Shown: piece after piece, positions 17,169-26,240 of the stretch
Position numbering within the stretch: the first letter of the stretch is position 1
How the letters are laid out: each line of letters starts with the position of its first letter
Assembly: GCF_014763045.1 (NCBI RefSeq)
Contig: NZ_JACTAG010000002.1
Span: forward strand, 806,001 to 870,000
From: Sulfitobacter aestuariivivens
GTDB taxonomy: Bacteria; Pseudomonadota; Alphaproteobacteria; Rhodobacterales; Rhodobacteraceae
Length of the DNA stretch: 64,000 nt
Direction of reading: 5' to 3'
Made by a program: the position numbers and the translations under genes
Notes under the pieces: model-generated
The model's input: the letters and a program-made list of their open reading frames with translations, nothing else
The model's database searches: none
Told to the model about the DNA's origin: nothing

Positions 17169-19363
17169 TGCCAGACCCCCGACCAGTTGTCCTCAAGCGC
17201 ATTCAGATGACCACCGCGCACTTGCTCATACAGCCGCCCCGGCACGCTTAGTCGTGCACCACCATCCCGCTGGATCGGGCGAATGGTTGTCGACACGCTG
17301 CGCTTGCTGGGCGTACCCAGGAACCAGCTGACCGGGATGGTCACGTTGATCCCCTTGTCAAAGGAACCTTCACCAAATTCCTCGGCGGACACATCCGTCA
17401 GGGTAAAGAACCCGCCGACCTTCCAGCCATTTGCGAATTCACGGCTTAACGTCAGCGTGGCACCAACATCGCCTGCCAAATAGCGGCCTACATCCAGCTG
17501 ACCATGATAGCCGTTGCCGAATTCATAATAGGCGGAGGCATGGCCCGTCGCGATGCTGTAGTCCTGAAAACCAAGGCCCGAGAAATCGCGCTGCTTGACG
17601 TAGTTCGCCTCGACACCCAGTGCCAGGCGGCTGGCGACCGGCTTCCAAAGCACTTCGCCGGAAACCCCGCCAAACATGCGCTCAAGATAGCCCGCCGTGA
17701 CACGGGCATAAACGTCATTGCCCGGCTTCCACTGCTTCGCGACGTAAAGATTGGCCAGCACCGTATCGCTGCCACGCGAATACAGAACCGAATCCGTCCT
17801 AACCCGAGGCAGAACAGAATTGCTCAACCGGTCAGAGTCGCTGATGTTACCGAAAAGCCGGTGCCGGACTGTGCCGCCGATTTCCCAACCGGGGCCGGGC
17901 TTGAATGTCGCGGTCGCCTTGACGCCCGCGTCAACGCGTAATGGCTCGTCAGGGTCAAAATAGCTTTGGCTGACGTAGGGGCCGATGGACCAGGCAAAAT
18001 CAGGATAGAGATCGTCGTTGCGCACCGCACCCGGCAAATCGGGTGATGCCGCGGTGATCCCGCTGACTGCCAGCAGGGCGTCGGACGCCTGTGGATCAAA
18101 CTCAAGCGCTTCCAGATCGGACCGCCGCATGGTCACTGTCGATTGTGGCAGGTTGTTTTCCACAATAACGATCCGGAACGTTTCAACCGATGCCGGCAGC
18201 GACCGCGCCATTACGCGCGCCGCGCGACCAATGGCAAGCGTCGTTGTTGCGTATCGGTGATTGCGCAAGCGCAACTCGGCGCGGGCCGCTGTGACCTGCA
18301 GCGCCTCAAGCTCAAGCCCCTCGGCCTCAAGACGCGGCTTCATCGCCTCCGCCAGACCCGCAGGCGCGCCGGGTTCCGTTATCCAGTCCGTCCCCCAGGC
18401 TGCAGGGTTTGACGCACGACTGGGCCGCAACTGGAGCGGCCGCGCAGGTGTGGCCCGAACCGGGGTCGGAGGACGGATCGGGCTGGCCTGGAATTGGAAG
18501 TTTACCCCGAATTCCGACCCATACATGTAATAGGCACCGATCCGGATACGGTCGGTATATTGATACTCTGCCCCGAAGTTAAACCGAGACTTGCGGGTAA
18601 AGACGTTGCCGATCTGGGTTTCCTGCTCGTAGGCATCGGAACTGTACTCGGCCTTCACGCCCCATTTTTCGTTGATCTGCCACTCGATCCCGGCAAAGGG
18701 CGCTGCAGGGCCGCGGAACCACTGGTCCACCGACGGCTCGCCGCCTGTGCTGCCTTCCTCAAACGGGGGTCGCGGGCCGCCAAACGGGGAACCGATCGCG
18801 CCGGAGCTTCCCAGCCGTCCCCAACCCAGACCACCGGTGACCTTGATCTTGCCGGGCAGACGGCCGCCAGAAAAGTTCTTGGTCGCGACGATGTATTCGC
18901 CGGAATAGATGCCTGTTCCCGCGAAATCCTGCAAACCCACGCTGACCGCAGGCCAGATCCGGCTTTCCTTGTTGATCAGATACCGCAGATCAAAGCTGCG
19001 GTCGCGAAAATCCTCGAACCCGCGCAGGTTCAAATCCTTGATGGTCGTATATCGAAAACTGGCTGAAAGGCGCGGCGTGGCCTGAAACGACAGGGTGGTA
19101 CGTGTGTTGCCGCCAAAGCTCGAGACACCAATGGCGATCTGACCATCCGGCATCACCTCTGCCGACGGCATGTCCATCAGCCCGGGCGTGCCATAAAAGT
19201 TCAGTGAAGGCCGATCAGGAACGTTAAAGACGTCCTCGATGCTGGCAGGGGTCGCACGGGTGACGCCAGCGGCGGTGACAAGGCCCGCTATCGCGAGGAT
19301 CACAAAACGGTTTTTTCTCGTTGGGTGTGTCTGCTGCACGATACTGCCCTTCGCATGCGACAT
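17165..19363 (-). CDS. yjbH: YjbH/GfcD family outer-membrane polysaccharide protein
   Basis: A 732-residue exported protein. A signal peptide near residues 15-40 (RFVILAIAGLVTAAG) is followed by PSLNFYGTPGLMDMPSAEV, the conserved YjbH opening, then long beta-strand-rich sequence with alternating aromatic residues as in outer-membrane barrels. The start at MSHAKG is preferred; an upstream ATG adds 17 residues. E. coli YjbH/GfcD belong to exopolysaccharide operons. It lies between a CapD-type gene and yjbF. Confidence 0.85.
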   Translation of the reverse strand: MSHAKGSIVQQTHPTRKNRFVILAIAGLVTAAGVTRATPASIEDVFNVPDRPSLNFYGTPGLMDMPSAEVMPDGQIAIGVSSFGGNTRTTLSFQATPRLSASFRYTTIKDLNLRGFEDFRDRSFDLRYLINKESRIWPAVSVGLQDFAGTGIYSGEYIVATKNFSGGRLPGKIKVTGGLGWGRLGSSGAIGSPFGGPRPPFEEGSTGGEPSVDQWFRGPAAPFAGIEWQINEKWGVKAEYSSDAYEQETQIGNVFTRKSRFNFGAEYQYTDRIRIGAYYMYGSEFGVNFQFQASPIRPPTPVRATPARPLQLRPSRASNPAAWGTDWITEPGAPAGLAEAMKPRLEAEGLELEALQVTAARAELRLRNHRYATTTLAIGRAARVMARSLPASVETFRIVIVENNLPQSTVTMRRSDLEALEFDPQASDALLAVSGITAASPDLPGAVRNDDLYPDFAWSIGPYVSQSYFDPDEPLRVDAGVKATATFKPGPGWEIGGTVRHRLFGNISDSDRLSNSVLPRVRTDSVLYSRGSDTVLANLYVAKQWKPGNDVYARVTAGYLERMFGGVSGEVLWKPVASRLALGVEANYVKQRDFSGLGFQDYSIATGHASAYYEFGNGYHGQLDVGRYLAGDVGATLTLSREFANGWKVGGFFTLTDVSAEEFGEGSFDKGINVTIPVSWFLGTPSKRSVSTTIRPIQRDGGARLSVPGRLYEQVRGGHLNALEDNWSGVWQ

Positions 19364-19481
19364 CTTTGATACGCTTCTGCACGTGCAGGCCTGACAAATC
19401 AACTCTCGCGGCACGCGAACCGCCGCAAAAGAGCTGCGATAGCGGCAATAGTGCGACAGAAAGCGTTGTAATGAAGCTTAT

Positions 19482-21371
19482 TTAGGAGGTTTTCCGCGCA
19501 GTGTCGCTGGATTTCTCAAAGCCCTCGACCCAGTTTTCCACCACGTCGCGCGCCATCTCTTCATTGCTTGCGACAAAGGCTTCACGCAGACGCCGCAACG
19601 CCGATGCGATCTCGATCTCCGAAAGACCGTCCTCTCTGGTCGAGAAAATCTTGGAATGTTTCGTGACCAAAAGCTCTCCTGACAGTGTCAGTTCTTCGGT
19701 CATCTTTTCACCCGGACGCAATCCGGTGATTGCGATCTCAATGTCACCTTCGGGGTTCTCTTCATCGCGCACGGTGTACCCCGCACTCTCGATAACCTGT
19801 CGCGCCAATTGCATGATTGGCACGGGCTTGCCCATATCGAGGACAAATACCTCGCCCCCATGCGCCATGGCGCCCGCCTGCAAGACCAGCTTGACCGCTT
19901 CTTGTACGGTCATGAAATAGCGCGCCACACCTCGGTCCGTTACCGTCAATGGGCCGCCCCGGCTCAGCTGATCCTGAAACAGCGGGACAACAGAGCCCGA
20001 CGACCCCAGCACGTTGCCAAAGCGCACCATCGAAAAGATCGTGCCCTCATTGCCTGCCTTGCGCGCCATGTCCTGAACGACCAATTCCGCCAACCGCTTG
20101 GACGCCCCCATGATGTTTGCCGGGCGCACCGCCTTGTCGGATGAGATCAGCATGAACCGCTCAACATTGGCCTTTGCCGCCTGTTCGGCCAGCGCTTGGG
20201 TCCCAAAGACGTTATTCACCAACCCCGCAAGCGGGTTCGCCTCGACCAGCGGCACGTGCTTGTAGGCGGCAGCGTGCAGGATGATTTGCACCTGATGCTC
20301 ATCAAGCACCTTGCGCACCTGGCGCGTGTCCGTGATGGACCCCAGGATTGGCACGATACGAATGGCGGTGCCTTCGACCAGCTGTCGCAATTCCATATCC
20401 GCGTTGTAAAGCGCCAGTTCGCTCAGCTCGTACAGGACGATCTTGGTGGGCCGGCATTCCAGCACCTGACGGCACAATTCAGACCCGATCGAACCGCCCG
20501 CACCGGAAACCATCACCACCTTGTCAGCATAACATTCTGCGGCATCGCTAAAGGGCTGGCTGACCTCATCGCGGTTCAAAAAGCCATTGGCCGATATGGG
20601 CTTAAGCTTGTCGACCAGCGCTTCTTCTCCGATCAGCTGGGCAAACGACGGCAGGGTCTGAACCTCAAGTCCCATCCGCTCAAGCCGACGGGCGATCTGG
20701 GCCTGTTTTGGTGGCGACAAAGACGGCACCGCCAGCAAAACCCGATTGATGTTCAGCTCACGGGCAACATCCGAGATGTGCAGCGGCGTATAGACCGGCA
20801 AGTGCGCCACGGTGAGGCCCTGAATAGCGGTGTTATCGTCAACGAAGGCAACCGGCTCAATGCTCTCATGGCTGCGCAACGCAGACACCAGCTGTGATCC
20901 GGTCGTACCGGCCCCATAGATCAGCACCCGGCACTGCGGCTCTGCCCGGCGATAAAGCGCAAGCACAAGCTGCAGCAACACCGCGCGACTGATCACCACA
21001 AGTGAAAAGAATGCAGCCCCAAAAACAATATGCATGCCCAAGGGCAGACCCAGGCCCGCCACGTTGGAACCGATCACCGACAAGCACACCAGAAACAGCG
21101 CGAATATGGCCGTCACGCCAATTGCCGCTGTCTCATAAGCCTTCAGTCTGATTGAACAGACCCCCAGCCACATCGACAATCCGATGCCAGCCAGCAGCAT
21201 ATAGGGCAGCACGGGCAAATAGTTCCAAACACTTTGATAAAAGTCGCCAGAGATGTTTTGCGCAGACGCTGACAGGGCGAAAAGCACCGCGACCAGAAGC
21301 AGTATCGAATCCAGGGCGATCATGGTCCATCGTTTCTGACGATTGGTCAGGGACTTGATGATGTTCAGCAC
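19482..21371 (-). CDS. CapD/FlaA1-type nucleotide-sugar dehydratase
   Basis: A 629-residue membrane protein. Four N-terminal transmembrane helices and a first Rossmann domain (YGAGTTGSQLV) precede the SDR catalytic domain with VSGAGGSIGSELCRQ near residue 290. The active-site lysine is in NIMGASKRLAE, with methionine in place of the usual tyrosine, as in the long WbpM/CapD group of UDP-GlcNAc 4,6-dehydratases. The start codon is GTG; the N-terminus matches relatives. It supplies a deoxyamino sugar for the polysaccharide made by the neighbouring genes. Confidence 0.88.
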   Translation of the reverse strand: MLNIIKSLTNRQKRWTMIALDSILLLVAVLFALSASAQNISGDFYQSVWNYLPVLPYMLLAGIGLSMWLGVCSIRLKAYETAAIGVTAIFALFLVCLSVIGSNVAGLGLPLGMHIVFGAAFFSLVVISRAVLLQLVLALYRRAEPQCRVLIYGAGTTGSQLVSALRSHESIEPVAFVDDNTAIQGLTVAHLPVYTPLHISDVARELNINRVLLAVPSLSPPKQAQIARRLERMGLEVQTLPSFAQLIGEEALVDKLKPISANGFLNRDEVSQPFSDAAECYADKVVMVSGAGGSIGSELCRQVLECRPTKIVLYELSELALYNADMELRQLVEGTAIRIVPILGSITDTRQVRKVLDEHQVQIILHAAAYKHVPLVEANPLAGLVNNVFGTQALAEQAAKANVERFMLISSDKAVRPANIMGASKRLAELVVQDMARKAGNEGTIFSMVRFGNVLGSSGSVVPLFQDQLSRGGPLTVTDRGVARYFMTVQEAVKLVLQAGAMAHGGEVFVLDMGKPVPIMQLARQVIESAGYTVRDEENPEGDIEIAITGLRPGEKMTEELTLSGELLVTKHSKIFSTREDGLSEIEIASALRRLREAFVASNEEMARDVVENWVEGFEKSSDTARKTS

Positions 21372-21430
21372 GTCAGAAGTGTTCCTTGGTAACCAGCGCC
21401 ATTAAACGTCACATTTCTATCGAATTGCAA

Positions 21431-21468
21431 TTGAGATCCCAAAACGCAGCGTTTCTCATTGGTCTCAA
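21431..21468. repeat. Nested inverted repeat upstream of the CapD-type gene
   Basis: An inner perfect pair AAACGC-A-GCGTTT (21442-21454) sits inside an imperfect outer pair TTGAGATCC / GGTCTCAA. It lies 60-140 bases upstream of the minus-strand capD-type start. It could be an operator for the polysaccharide genes or an mRNA structure; nothing decides between them. Confidence 0.35.
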
Positions 21469-21575
21469 TCCACTGACACAGACTTTCCGGGTTTTACAGC
21501 CAAGCGCAAAGGGCTTGCGGGAAATTCCGCACGCAGTGTGCTCAAAAGACACTCATTCGGGGCCGTTTTCCTAAT

Positions 21576-22205
21576 TTATGAGCGATTTCCCGCCTTCGAG
21601 CGGCGGAACAGGTTCCCGATGGTCTGAAACACAAGCTCGAAATCATAGCAGGTGCTTTGATGACGCTGGTAAATCAAATCCAGTCGCGCCTTGCGCGGTA
21701 CGCAGATACGACAATAGATGTCATCTGTTTCTTCCGGGGTTTCGCACCTAGACAGCAAGCGATCTTCGTGTTTGTGAAACCGAATGGTGGCAAGGCCAGT
21801 GACCCCGGGGCGAGATTCGAGCACTTTGGCGTACAGATCAGGAAACCGCTCGACGTATTCGCGCAACGGCGGGCGGGGACCGACAAAGCTCAGGTCGCCC
21901 TTCAGGATATTCCAAAGCTGCGGAAATTCGTCCAGCCGCTTGCGACGCAGCCATGCACCCGTTTCGGTCACACGGCTGGCCTTATGCGCGCCGCTGACAC
22001 CTGAATCTTCATCCACCACCGTCATGGTGCGCAGCTTCCACAGGTTAAAGGGCGTCTTGGGGCCCTTCATGCGCTCGGCCACATAAAACAGTGGCCGCCC
22101 TTCTTTGATCAGCAGATAACAAATCAGCCAGATCAGGATGGGCCCAAGGATAATGACCAGCAAACTGGCAAAGAAGAGGTCGAAAATGCGTTTGCGCCAG
22201 GTCAT
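21576..22205 (-). CDS. Bacterial sugar transferase (initiating phosphoglycosyl transferase)
   Basis: A 209-residue monotopic phosphoglycosyltransferase that moves a sugar-1-phosphate onto undecaprenyl phosphate. The N-terminal hairpin WRKRIFDLFFASLLVIILGP is followed by LWKLRTM, the SFVGPRPPLREYV motif and SRPGVTGLATI. The start at MTWRKR one base after the upstream gene's stop matches the family. It is probably the initiating enzyme of the polysaccharide assembled by this block. Confidence 0.88.
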   Translation of the reverse strand: MTWRKRIFDLFFASLLVIILGPILIWLICYLLIKEGRPLFYVAERMKGPKTPFNLWKLRTMTVVDEDSGVSGAHKASRVTETGAWLRRKRLDEFPQLWNILKGDLSFVGPRPPLREYVERFPDLYAKVLESRPGVTGLATIRFHKHEDRLLSRCETPEETDDIYCRICVPRKARLDLIYQRHQSTCYDFELVFQTIGNLFRRSKAGNRS

Positions 22206-22206
22206 G

Positions 22207-23085
22207 TCAGGGCCTCTGCAACAGCGCCTGATAGGCGCGCCAGTCCGCCACCATCCCGGCAGGCGTGCTGTCTTCTGGCGCAAAAGCCGCATGGCGTTCA
22301 AGTCGCTTTGTGCAAAGAGCAACTTCTTCGATCACCCCAGGCCCCGGCGTTCGGTGCGCCCAGGGCAGATCGGCAGCGTCCAGCAGTGCCCCCATTTCCA
22401 CCACGCCCGGTGCGGCGATGTTCAGGATCTCAGGCAAAGCTGTCTTCTGCGTCAGGGTGTGAATCGTTCGGGCAAGCGTGCAGGGTCCGATATAGCTCCG
22501 CCGGGGTGTGCGGCCGTCAGCAAGGACGTCAAGCGCCATCTGATCATGCCATCCGCCAAGGACCGCATCCGCGCCCGCGACATTTCCGATCCGCAGCGCC
22601 GTGACTTGCTGGCCCAGGGCGCGGGCCTCCGCCAGCCCGGCCTCCTCCATGTTCAGCTTGGCACGACCATAGTCAGAAACCGGGGTGCAAGGGCTCTCTT
22701 CGTCCTGAATATCTGCCCCCCGGCCATAAACGGCGGCGCTTGAGGCCAGAAAAACCCGTTCCACACTGGCGGCATGCGCGGCCCGGATCGCTGCAAGCGC
22801 AAGATCGGTGTTGCGCGAATACACGTTTTCGGTACGGTCCGCCGTCGCGCCCGTCACCCCAGACAGGCATATCACAGCCCGTGCATGCCGCATGGCCGCG
22901 ACGGACTTTTCAGGCTCAAGTATCAGATCAAAAGAGACAAATCCCGTTTGCGGCCGCCTGCTGTGCGCCTGCAATGTGCTTTGGTCGGGCCAGCAAAGCC
23001 GCAGCATTTGTCCCAGCCGCCCCGAGGCTCCAAGCACAAGGATTGGCCTATTTTGCGTATCACTGTCTGAAATCGTTGACGCCAT
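22207..23085 (-). CDS. NAD-dependent epimerase/dehydratase family protein
   Basis: A 292-residue extended SDR. The glycine-rich loop GASGRLGQ is near residue 18, the active-site serines are in SSAAVYGRG and the Y-x3-K pair is in SDYGRAK. The start at MASTISD fits; a longer version would add 24 residues. It lies one base upstream of the sugar transferase and probably modifies a nucleotide sugar for it. The exact substrate is unknown. Confidence 0.82.
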   Translation of the reverse strand: MASTISDSDTQNRPILVLGASGRLGQMLRLCWPDQSTLQAHSRRPQTGFVSFDLILEPEKSVAAMRHARAVICLSGVTGATADRTENVYSRNTDLALAAIRAAHAASVERVFLASSAAVYGRGADIQDEESPCTPVSDYGRAKLNMEEAGLAEARALGQQVTALRIGNVAGADAVLGGWHDQMALDVLADGRTPRRSYIGPCTLARTIHTLTQKTALPEILNIAAPGVVEMGALLDAADLPWAHRTPGPGVIEEVALCTKRLERHAAFAPEDSTPAGMVADWRAYQALLQRP

Positions 23086-23227
23086 GCCCCCAGCAAGTAT
23101 CTTGCACGGCAACAAATTCCAACGGGGGTCTGGAATTGTCGCTACCTGATTTTTCAATCATGGTCGTGCCAGGGCCACACGCACACCTCGAATGGAAACA
23201 GAGCAGCACAAGATCGGTCAGGCACCT

Positions 23228-24346
23228 ATGGGCATGAAAATGAAACGCGTTTTATGGGTCTTTCTGGCGCTATCGCTGGCAGCCTGTTCCAATCTTCCGC
23301 GCGGCGCAGCAGTCGAAAAAGAGATCATAGAAAGCGCCGATGCACCGGTCCCCGAAATTGCGGTCTACCCGGTCACGCGTGCCTTTCTGCCCAGCATTAA
23401 GGAATGGCCGCACACAGGCGAACGCCGCTTTAGCTGGATCGGCCACAGCCACGGCACCACCGCCCAGATCATTCGCGGCGGGGACATGCTCAAGCTGGTT
23501 GTCTGGGACAGCGGCGAAAACTCGCTTCTGACCGGCACCGAACAGCGGGTCGCTGACCTGCCCGCCATGCGCGTGTCAGAAGCCGGCACCATCTTTGTGC
23601 CCTACGTCGGAAAGGTCCGCGTTGCAGGTCGCACGCCGGACGGTGCCCGCCAGATTATCCAGCGCCAGCTTGAGGCGATTGTGCCCTCTGCACAGCTGCA
23701 ACTTGCCATGGCCGAAGGGCGCCAGAATTCCATCGATCTGGTCGGCGGGGTGAATGCACCGGGAAATATCCTGATGCCCGACAACAACTTCTCGGTCTTG
23801 GCGGCGATCTCTGCCGGGGGCGGCGTCGCAGCGACGCTGGAAAACCCGCAGGTCAAACTTGTCCGCGGCCACAAGATCTATGCCACCTCAATCGACCGGC
23901 TTTATGAAAATCCAACGCTGGATACGCGGCTGCTGGGCGGTGACAAAGTCATCGTTGAAGAAGACAGGCGCTATTTCCTGTCGCTTGGCGCGGCAGGCCG
24001 CGAGGCGCAACATGCCTTCAACCGCGATGACGTGTCGGCCCTGGATGCGCTGGCGATCATCGGCGGTGTGCAGGAATCGCGCGGTAATCCGCAAGGCATT
24101 CTGATCCTGCGCGAATACCCGCCCGGTGCGGTCAGCTCCGGTACGCGCGGCCCGCGCAACACCCGCGTGGTGTTCACCTTGGATCTGACCACCTCTGACG
24201 GTCTGTTCTCAGCGCGCAACTTCCATATTCATTCTGGTGATCTGGTGCTTGCCACTGAAAGCCCCCTTACCAATACCCGTACCATTCTTGGTCTTGTCGG
24301 ATCTGTCTTTGGTCTGGTGAGTGCGGCAAACAACGTCTCCAACTGA
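23228..24346 (+). CDS. Polysaccharide export lipoprotein (Wza/BexD family)
   Basis: A 372-residue outer-membrane export protein. The lipoprotein signal ends with LALSLAAC, followed by a polysaccharide-export domain with LKLVVWDSGENSLL and FVPYVGKVRVAGRTPDGARQ split over strands, then two SLBB-type repeats (VNAPGNILMPDNNFSVLAAISAGGG and AFNRDDVSALDALAIIGGV regions). ATG 23234 and 23240 are alternative starts. Wza-like proteins form the outer-membrane channel for capsule. No Wzc-type kinase is seen nearby. Confidence 0.88.
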   Translation: MGMKMKRVLWVFLALSLAACSNLPRGAAVEKEIIESADAPVPEIAVYPVTRAFLPSIKEWPHTGERRFSWIGHSHGTTAQIIRGGDMLKLVVWDSGENSLLTGTEQRVADLPAMRVSEAGTIFVPYVGKVRVAGRTPDGARQIIQRQLEAIVPSAQLQLAMAEGRQNSIDLVGGVNAPGNILMPDNNFSVLAAISAGGGVAATLENPQVKLVRGHKIYATSIDRLYENPTLDTRLLGGDKVIVEEDRRYFLSLGAAGREAQHAFNRDDVSALDALAIIGGVQESRGNPQGILILREYPPGAVSSGTRGPRNTRVVFTLDLTTSDGLFSARNFHIHSGDLVLATESPLTNTRTILGLVGSVFGLVSAANNVSN

Positions 24347-24364
24347 TCCCGGTCAACCCGGGAT
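24346..24364. terminator. Hairpin across convergent stop codons
   Basis: ATCCCGG (24346-24352) pairs with CCGGGAT (24358-24364) around TCAAC. The arms touch the stop of the export gene and cover the stop of the opposite glycosyltransferase gene. No clear U-run follows either way, so it may act as a weak bidirectional terminator or 3'-end protector. Confidence 0.4.
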
Positions 24365-25606
24365 GTCGATGTGTTTATCTGCGGGCAGCAGCGCGTTGAT
24401 CTGACGCAGGTGTTCCGGCAGGCATTTGGTCAGAAAGTCATAGGTTTCAATCACATGCGCCCGGGCCGCTGTACCCAGATGCCCGTATGCATCGGGCCTG
24501 GCCAGCACGTCGATCACCTGTGAGGCCAGCGCGTCAGGATCAAAGAAGTCGACCAGCAGCCCGGTTTCCCCATGGGTGATCGCCTCGCGCACCGGGGCCA
24601 CATCGGATGCCACTACTGTGGCCCCCATCGACATCGATTCCAGCAAGGACCACGAAAGGACAAACGGCATTGTCAGATAGATGTGACACCGGCTGACCTG
24701 AACCAGTTTCTGGTACTCAGAATAAGGCACCTGCCCCAGAAAATGCACCCGGTCCCAATCGACCTTGTCGTGCACCTCGGCCTCCATCTCGGCGCGCAGA
24801 CCGCCGGGCGTCGCACTTTTGCCGCCGTAAGACACGTCCATCCCACCAACGATCAACACGCGCGCCTTGGGGCGTTCCTTCAGGATCCGCGGCAATGCGC
24901 GCATCAGAATATGAAACCCGCGCGTGCGCTCAAGATTGCGCGCCAGATAGGTGAACACTTCGTCATCACGCGTCACCGGACGGCCCAACCGCCCAAGACC
25001 CAGCGACACCTTCGGGTTGGGCTTCAGCTTATCGGTGCGAATGCCGTCATGACAGACATACACACGTTCATGAAAACTCTTAGGAAAACGATCGCGCTGC
25101 CAGTAGGTCGGGCAATGGCCCTGATCGACGGTTTCAATATTCGCCAGGGGCACCGCATTGCGCGATTGCATCAGGTAGGGCGCGTGCTCTGATATCGGTT
25201 CTTCGGGGTCAAAACCGACAGAGCCGCCTGTAATGTTGTAGTAGTATTCAAAGAACCCGATGATCGGCACATCGGCCCAAAGCTGCTTGAAAAACGTCAG
25301 CTCGCCCCAACCCACATGCCCCACGATGATATCAGGTTTGAAACCTTCCTTTTCCTCGATCTCACGCGCGGCCATCACGGCACCAAACCCTGCGCCGGTT
25401 GCTTCTTCCCAAACCTTGGAAAGCCCGTAACTGCGCTTCGTTGCAACACGGTGCGGCTGATATTTGCGCGTTTGGATCCCGGGAAGGTCTGGTGCGTTCT
25501 TGCGCTGGGTCAGAAAATAGATCGTATGACCGCCCTGTGCGGCCAACCATTGAACCAATTCGCGATACTGCCCGGGCATGTTCTGATGCACGAAGAGGAT
25601 ATTCAT
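24353..25606 (-). CDS. Glycosyltransferase (GT4-like)
   Basis: A 417-residue GT-B fold enzyme. The N-terminus MNILFVHQNMPGQYRELVQW is typical of acceptor-side Rossmann domains. The C-terminal half contains RARVLIVGGMDVSYG and the donor-binding EAITHGETGLLVDFFDPDAL. A longer start would add 27 residues of low quality. It is convergent with the export gene and lies just before the PGC; it probably extends the same polysaccharide. Donor and acceptor are unknown. Confidence 0.82.
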   Translation of the reverse strand: MNILFVHQNMPGQYRELVQWLAAQGGHTIYFLTQRKNAPDLPGIQTRKYQPHRVATKRSYGLSKVWEEATGAGFGAVMAAREIEEKEGFKPDIIVGHVGWGELTFFKQLWADVPIIGFFEYYYNITGGSVGFDPEEPISEHAPYLMQSRNAVPLANIETVDQGHCPTYWQRDRFPKSFHERVYVCHDGIRTDKLKPNPKVSLGLGRLGRPVTRDDEVFTYLARNLERTRGFHILMRALPRILKERPKARVLIVGGMDVSYGGKSATPGGLRAEMEAEVHDKVDWDRVHFLGQVPYSEYQKLVQVSRCHIYLTMPFVLSWSLLESMSMGATVVASDVAPVREAITHGETGLLVDFFDPDALASQVIDVLARPDAYGHLGTAARAHVIETYDFLTKCLPEHLRQINALLPADKHIDIPG

Positions 25607-25757
25607 TTGCCTGTTTTCCCGGTCATTGCCCGTTTTCGTCACCATATGGCCGGGCCTGAGATCTGCAAACCCTTTTGGGGTCACCAACGTTAAGCACGGT
25701 GCAGTGTTCTGGCGTCGGGATTGAGTTTATTGGAAAGATGAAGGGAGGCTGGCGCGC

Positions 25758-26231
25758 TTAGGCCTCGTTGATCTTGAGCGGTTCGACGTGCGGGTTAAGC
25801 CGCCACATCTGAAAGTTCAGAGCAGCCGCAACACTGACCCAGATCAGATAGGGCACAAAGGCCAGCCCCGCCCAGAAATCCAGCTGCAAATGGGTCCAGG
25901 TGGCCCCGAGAACTGCAAGCCACAAAAAGGCGATCACGGCCAGCGCGGCCTTGAAGCGGCGCAGACCAAAAAACACCGGCGTCCACAGGGTGGAAAACGC
26001 CGCCTGCATCGCCCAGAATGCCATGGCGTAGCCGCTGCCTTGCAGGCCCGCCACGCGGGCGCCTGCGAATGAGATCAACAGGTAGATGCTGGTCCAGGCC
26101 ACCGGAAACACCCAGTCGGGTGGGGTCCAGTCGGGCTTGTCCAATGTCTTGTACCAAGGCCCCGGCGGAAAGGCCGCACCGGTGGCACCGGCGGCGGCAC
26201 AGGTGGCGAGAAAAATCAAAAACAGGGTCAT
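25758..26231 (-). CDS. tspO: TspO/MBR tryptophan-rich sensory protein
   Basis: A 157-residue, five-helix membrane protein. The conserved PPGPWYKTLDKPDWTPPDWVF loop is split around residue 25, and the protein is rich in tryptophan. TspO binds porphyrins; in Rhodobacter sphaeroides it sits in the outer membrane and dampens expression of carotenoid and bacteriochlorophyll genes under oxygen. It follows crtB by nine bases and forms the left edge of the PGC. Confidence 0.93.
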   Translation of the reverse strand: MTLFLIFLATCAAAGATGAAFPPGPWYKTLDKPDWTPPDWVFPVAWTSIYLLISFAGARVAGLQGSGYAMAFWAMQAAFSTLWTPVFFGLRRFKAALAVIAFLWLAVLGATWTHLQLDFWAGLAFVPYLIWVSVAAALNFQMWRLNPHVEPLKINEA

Positions 26232-26240
26232 AAGCGGCTC

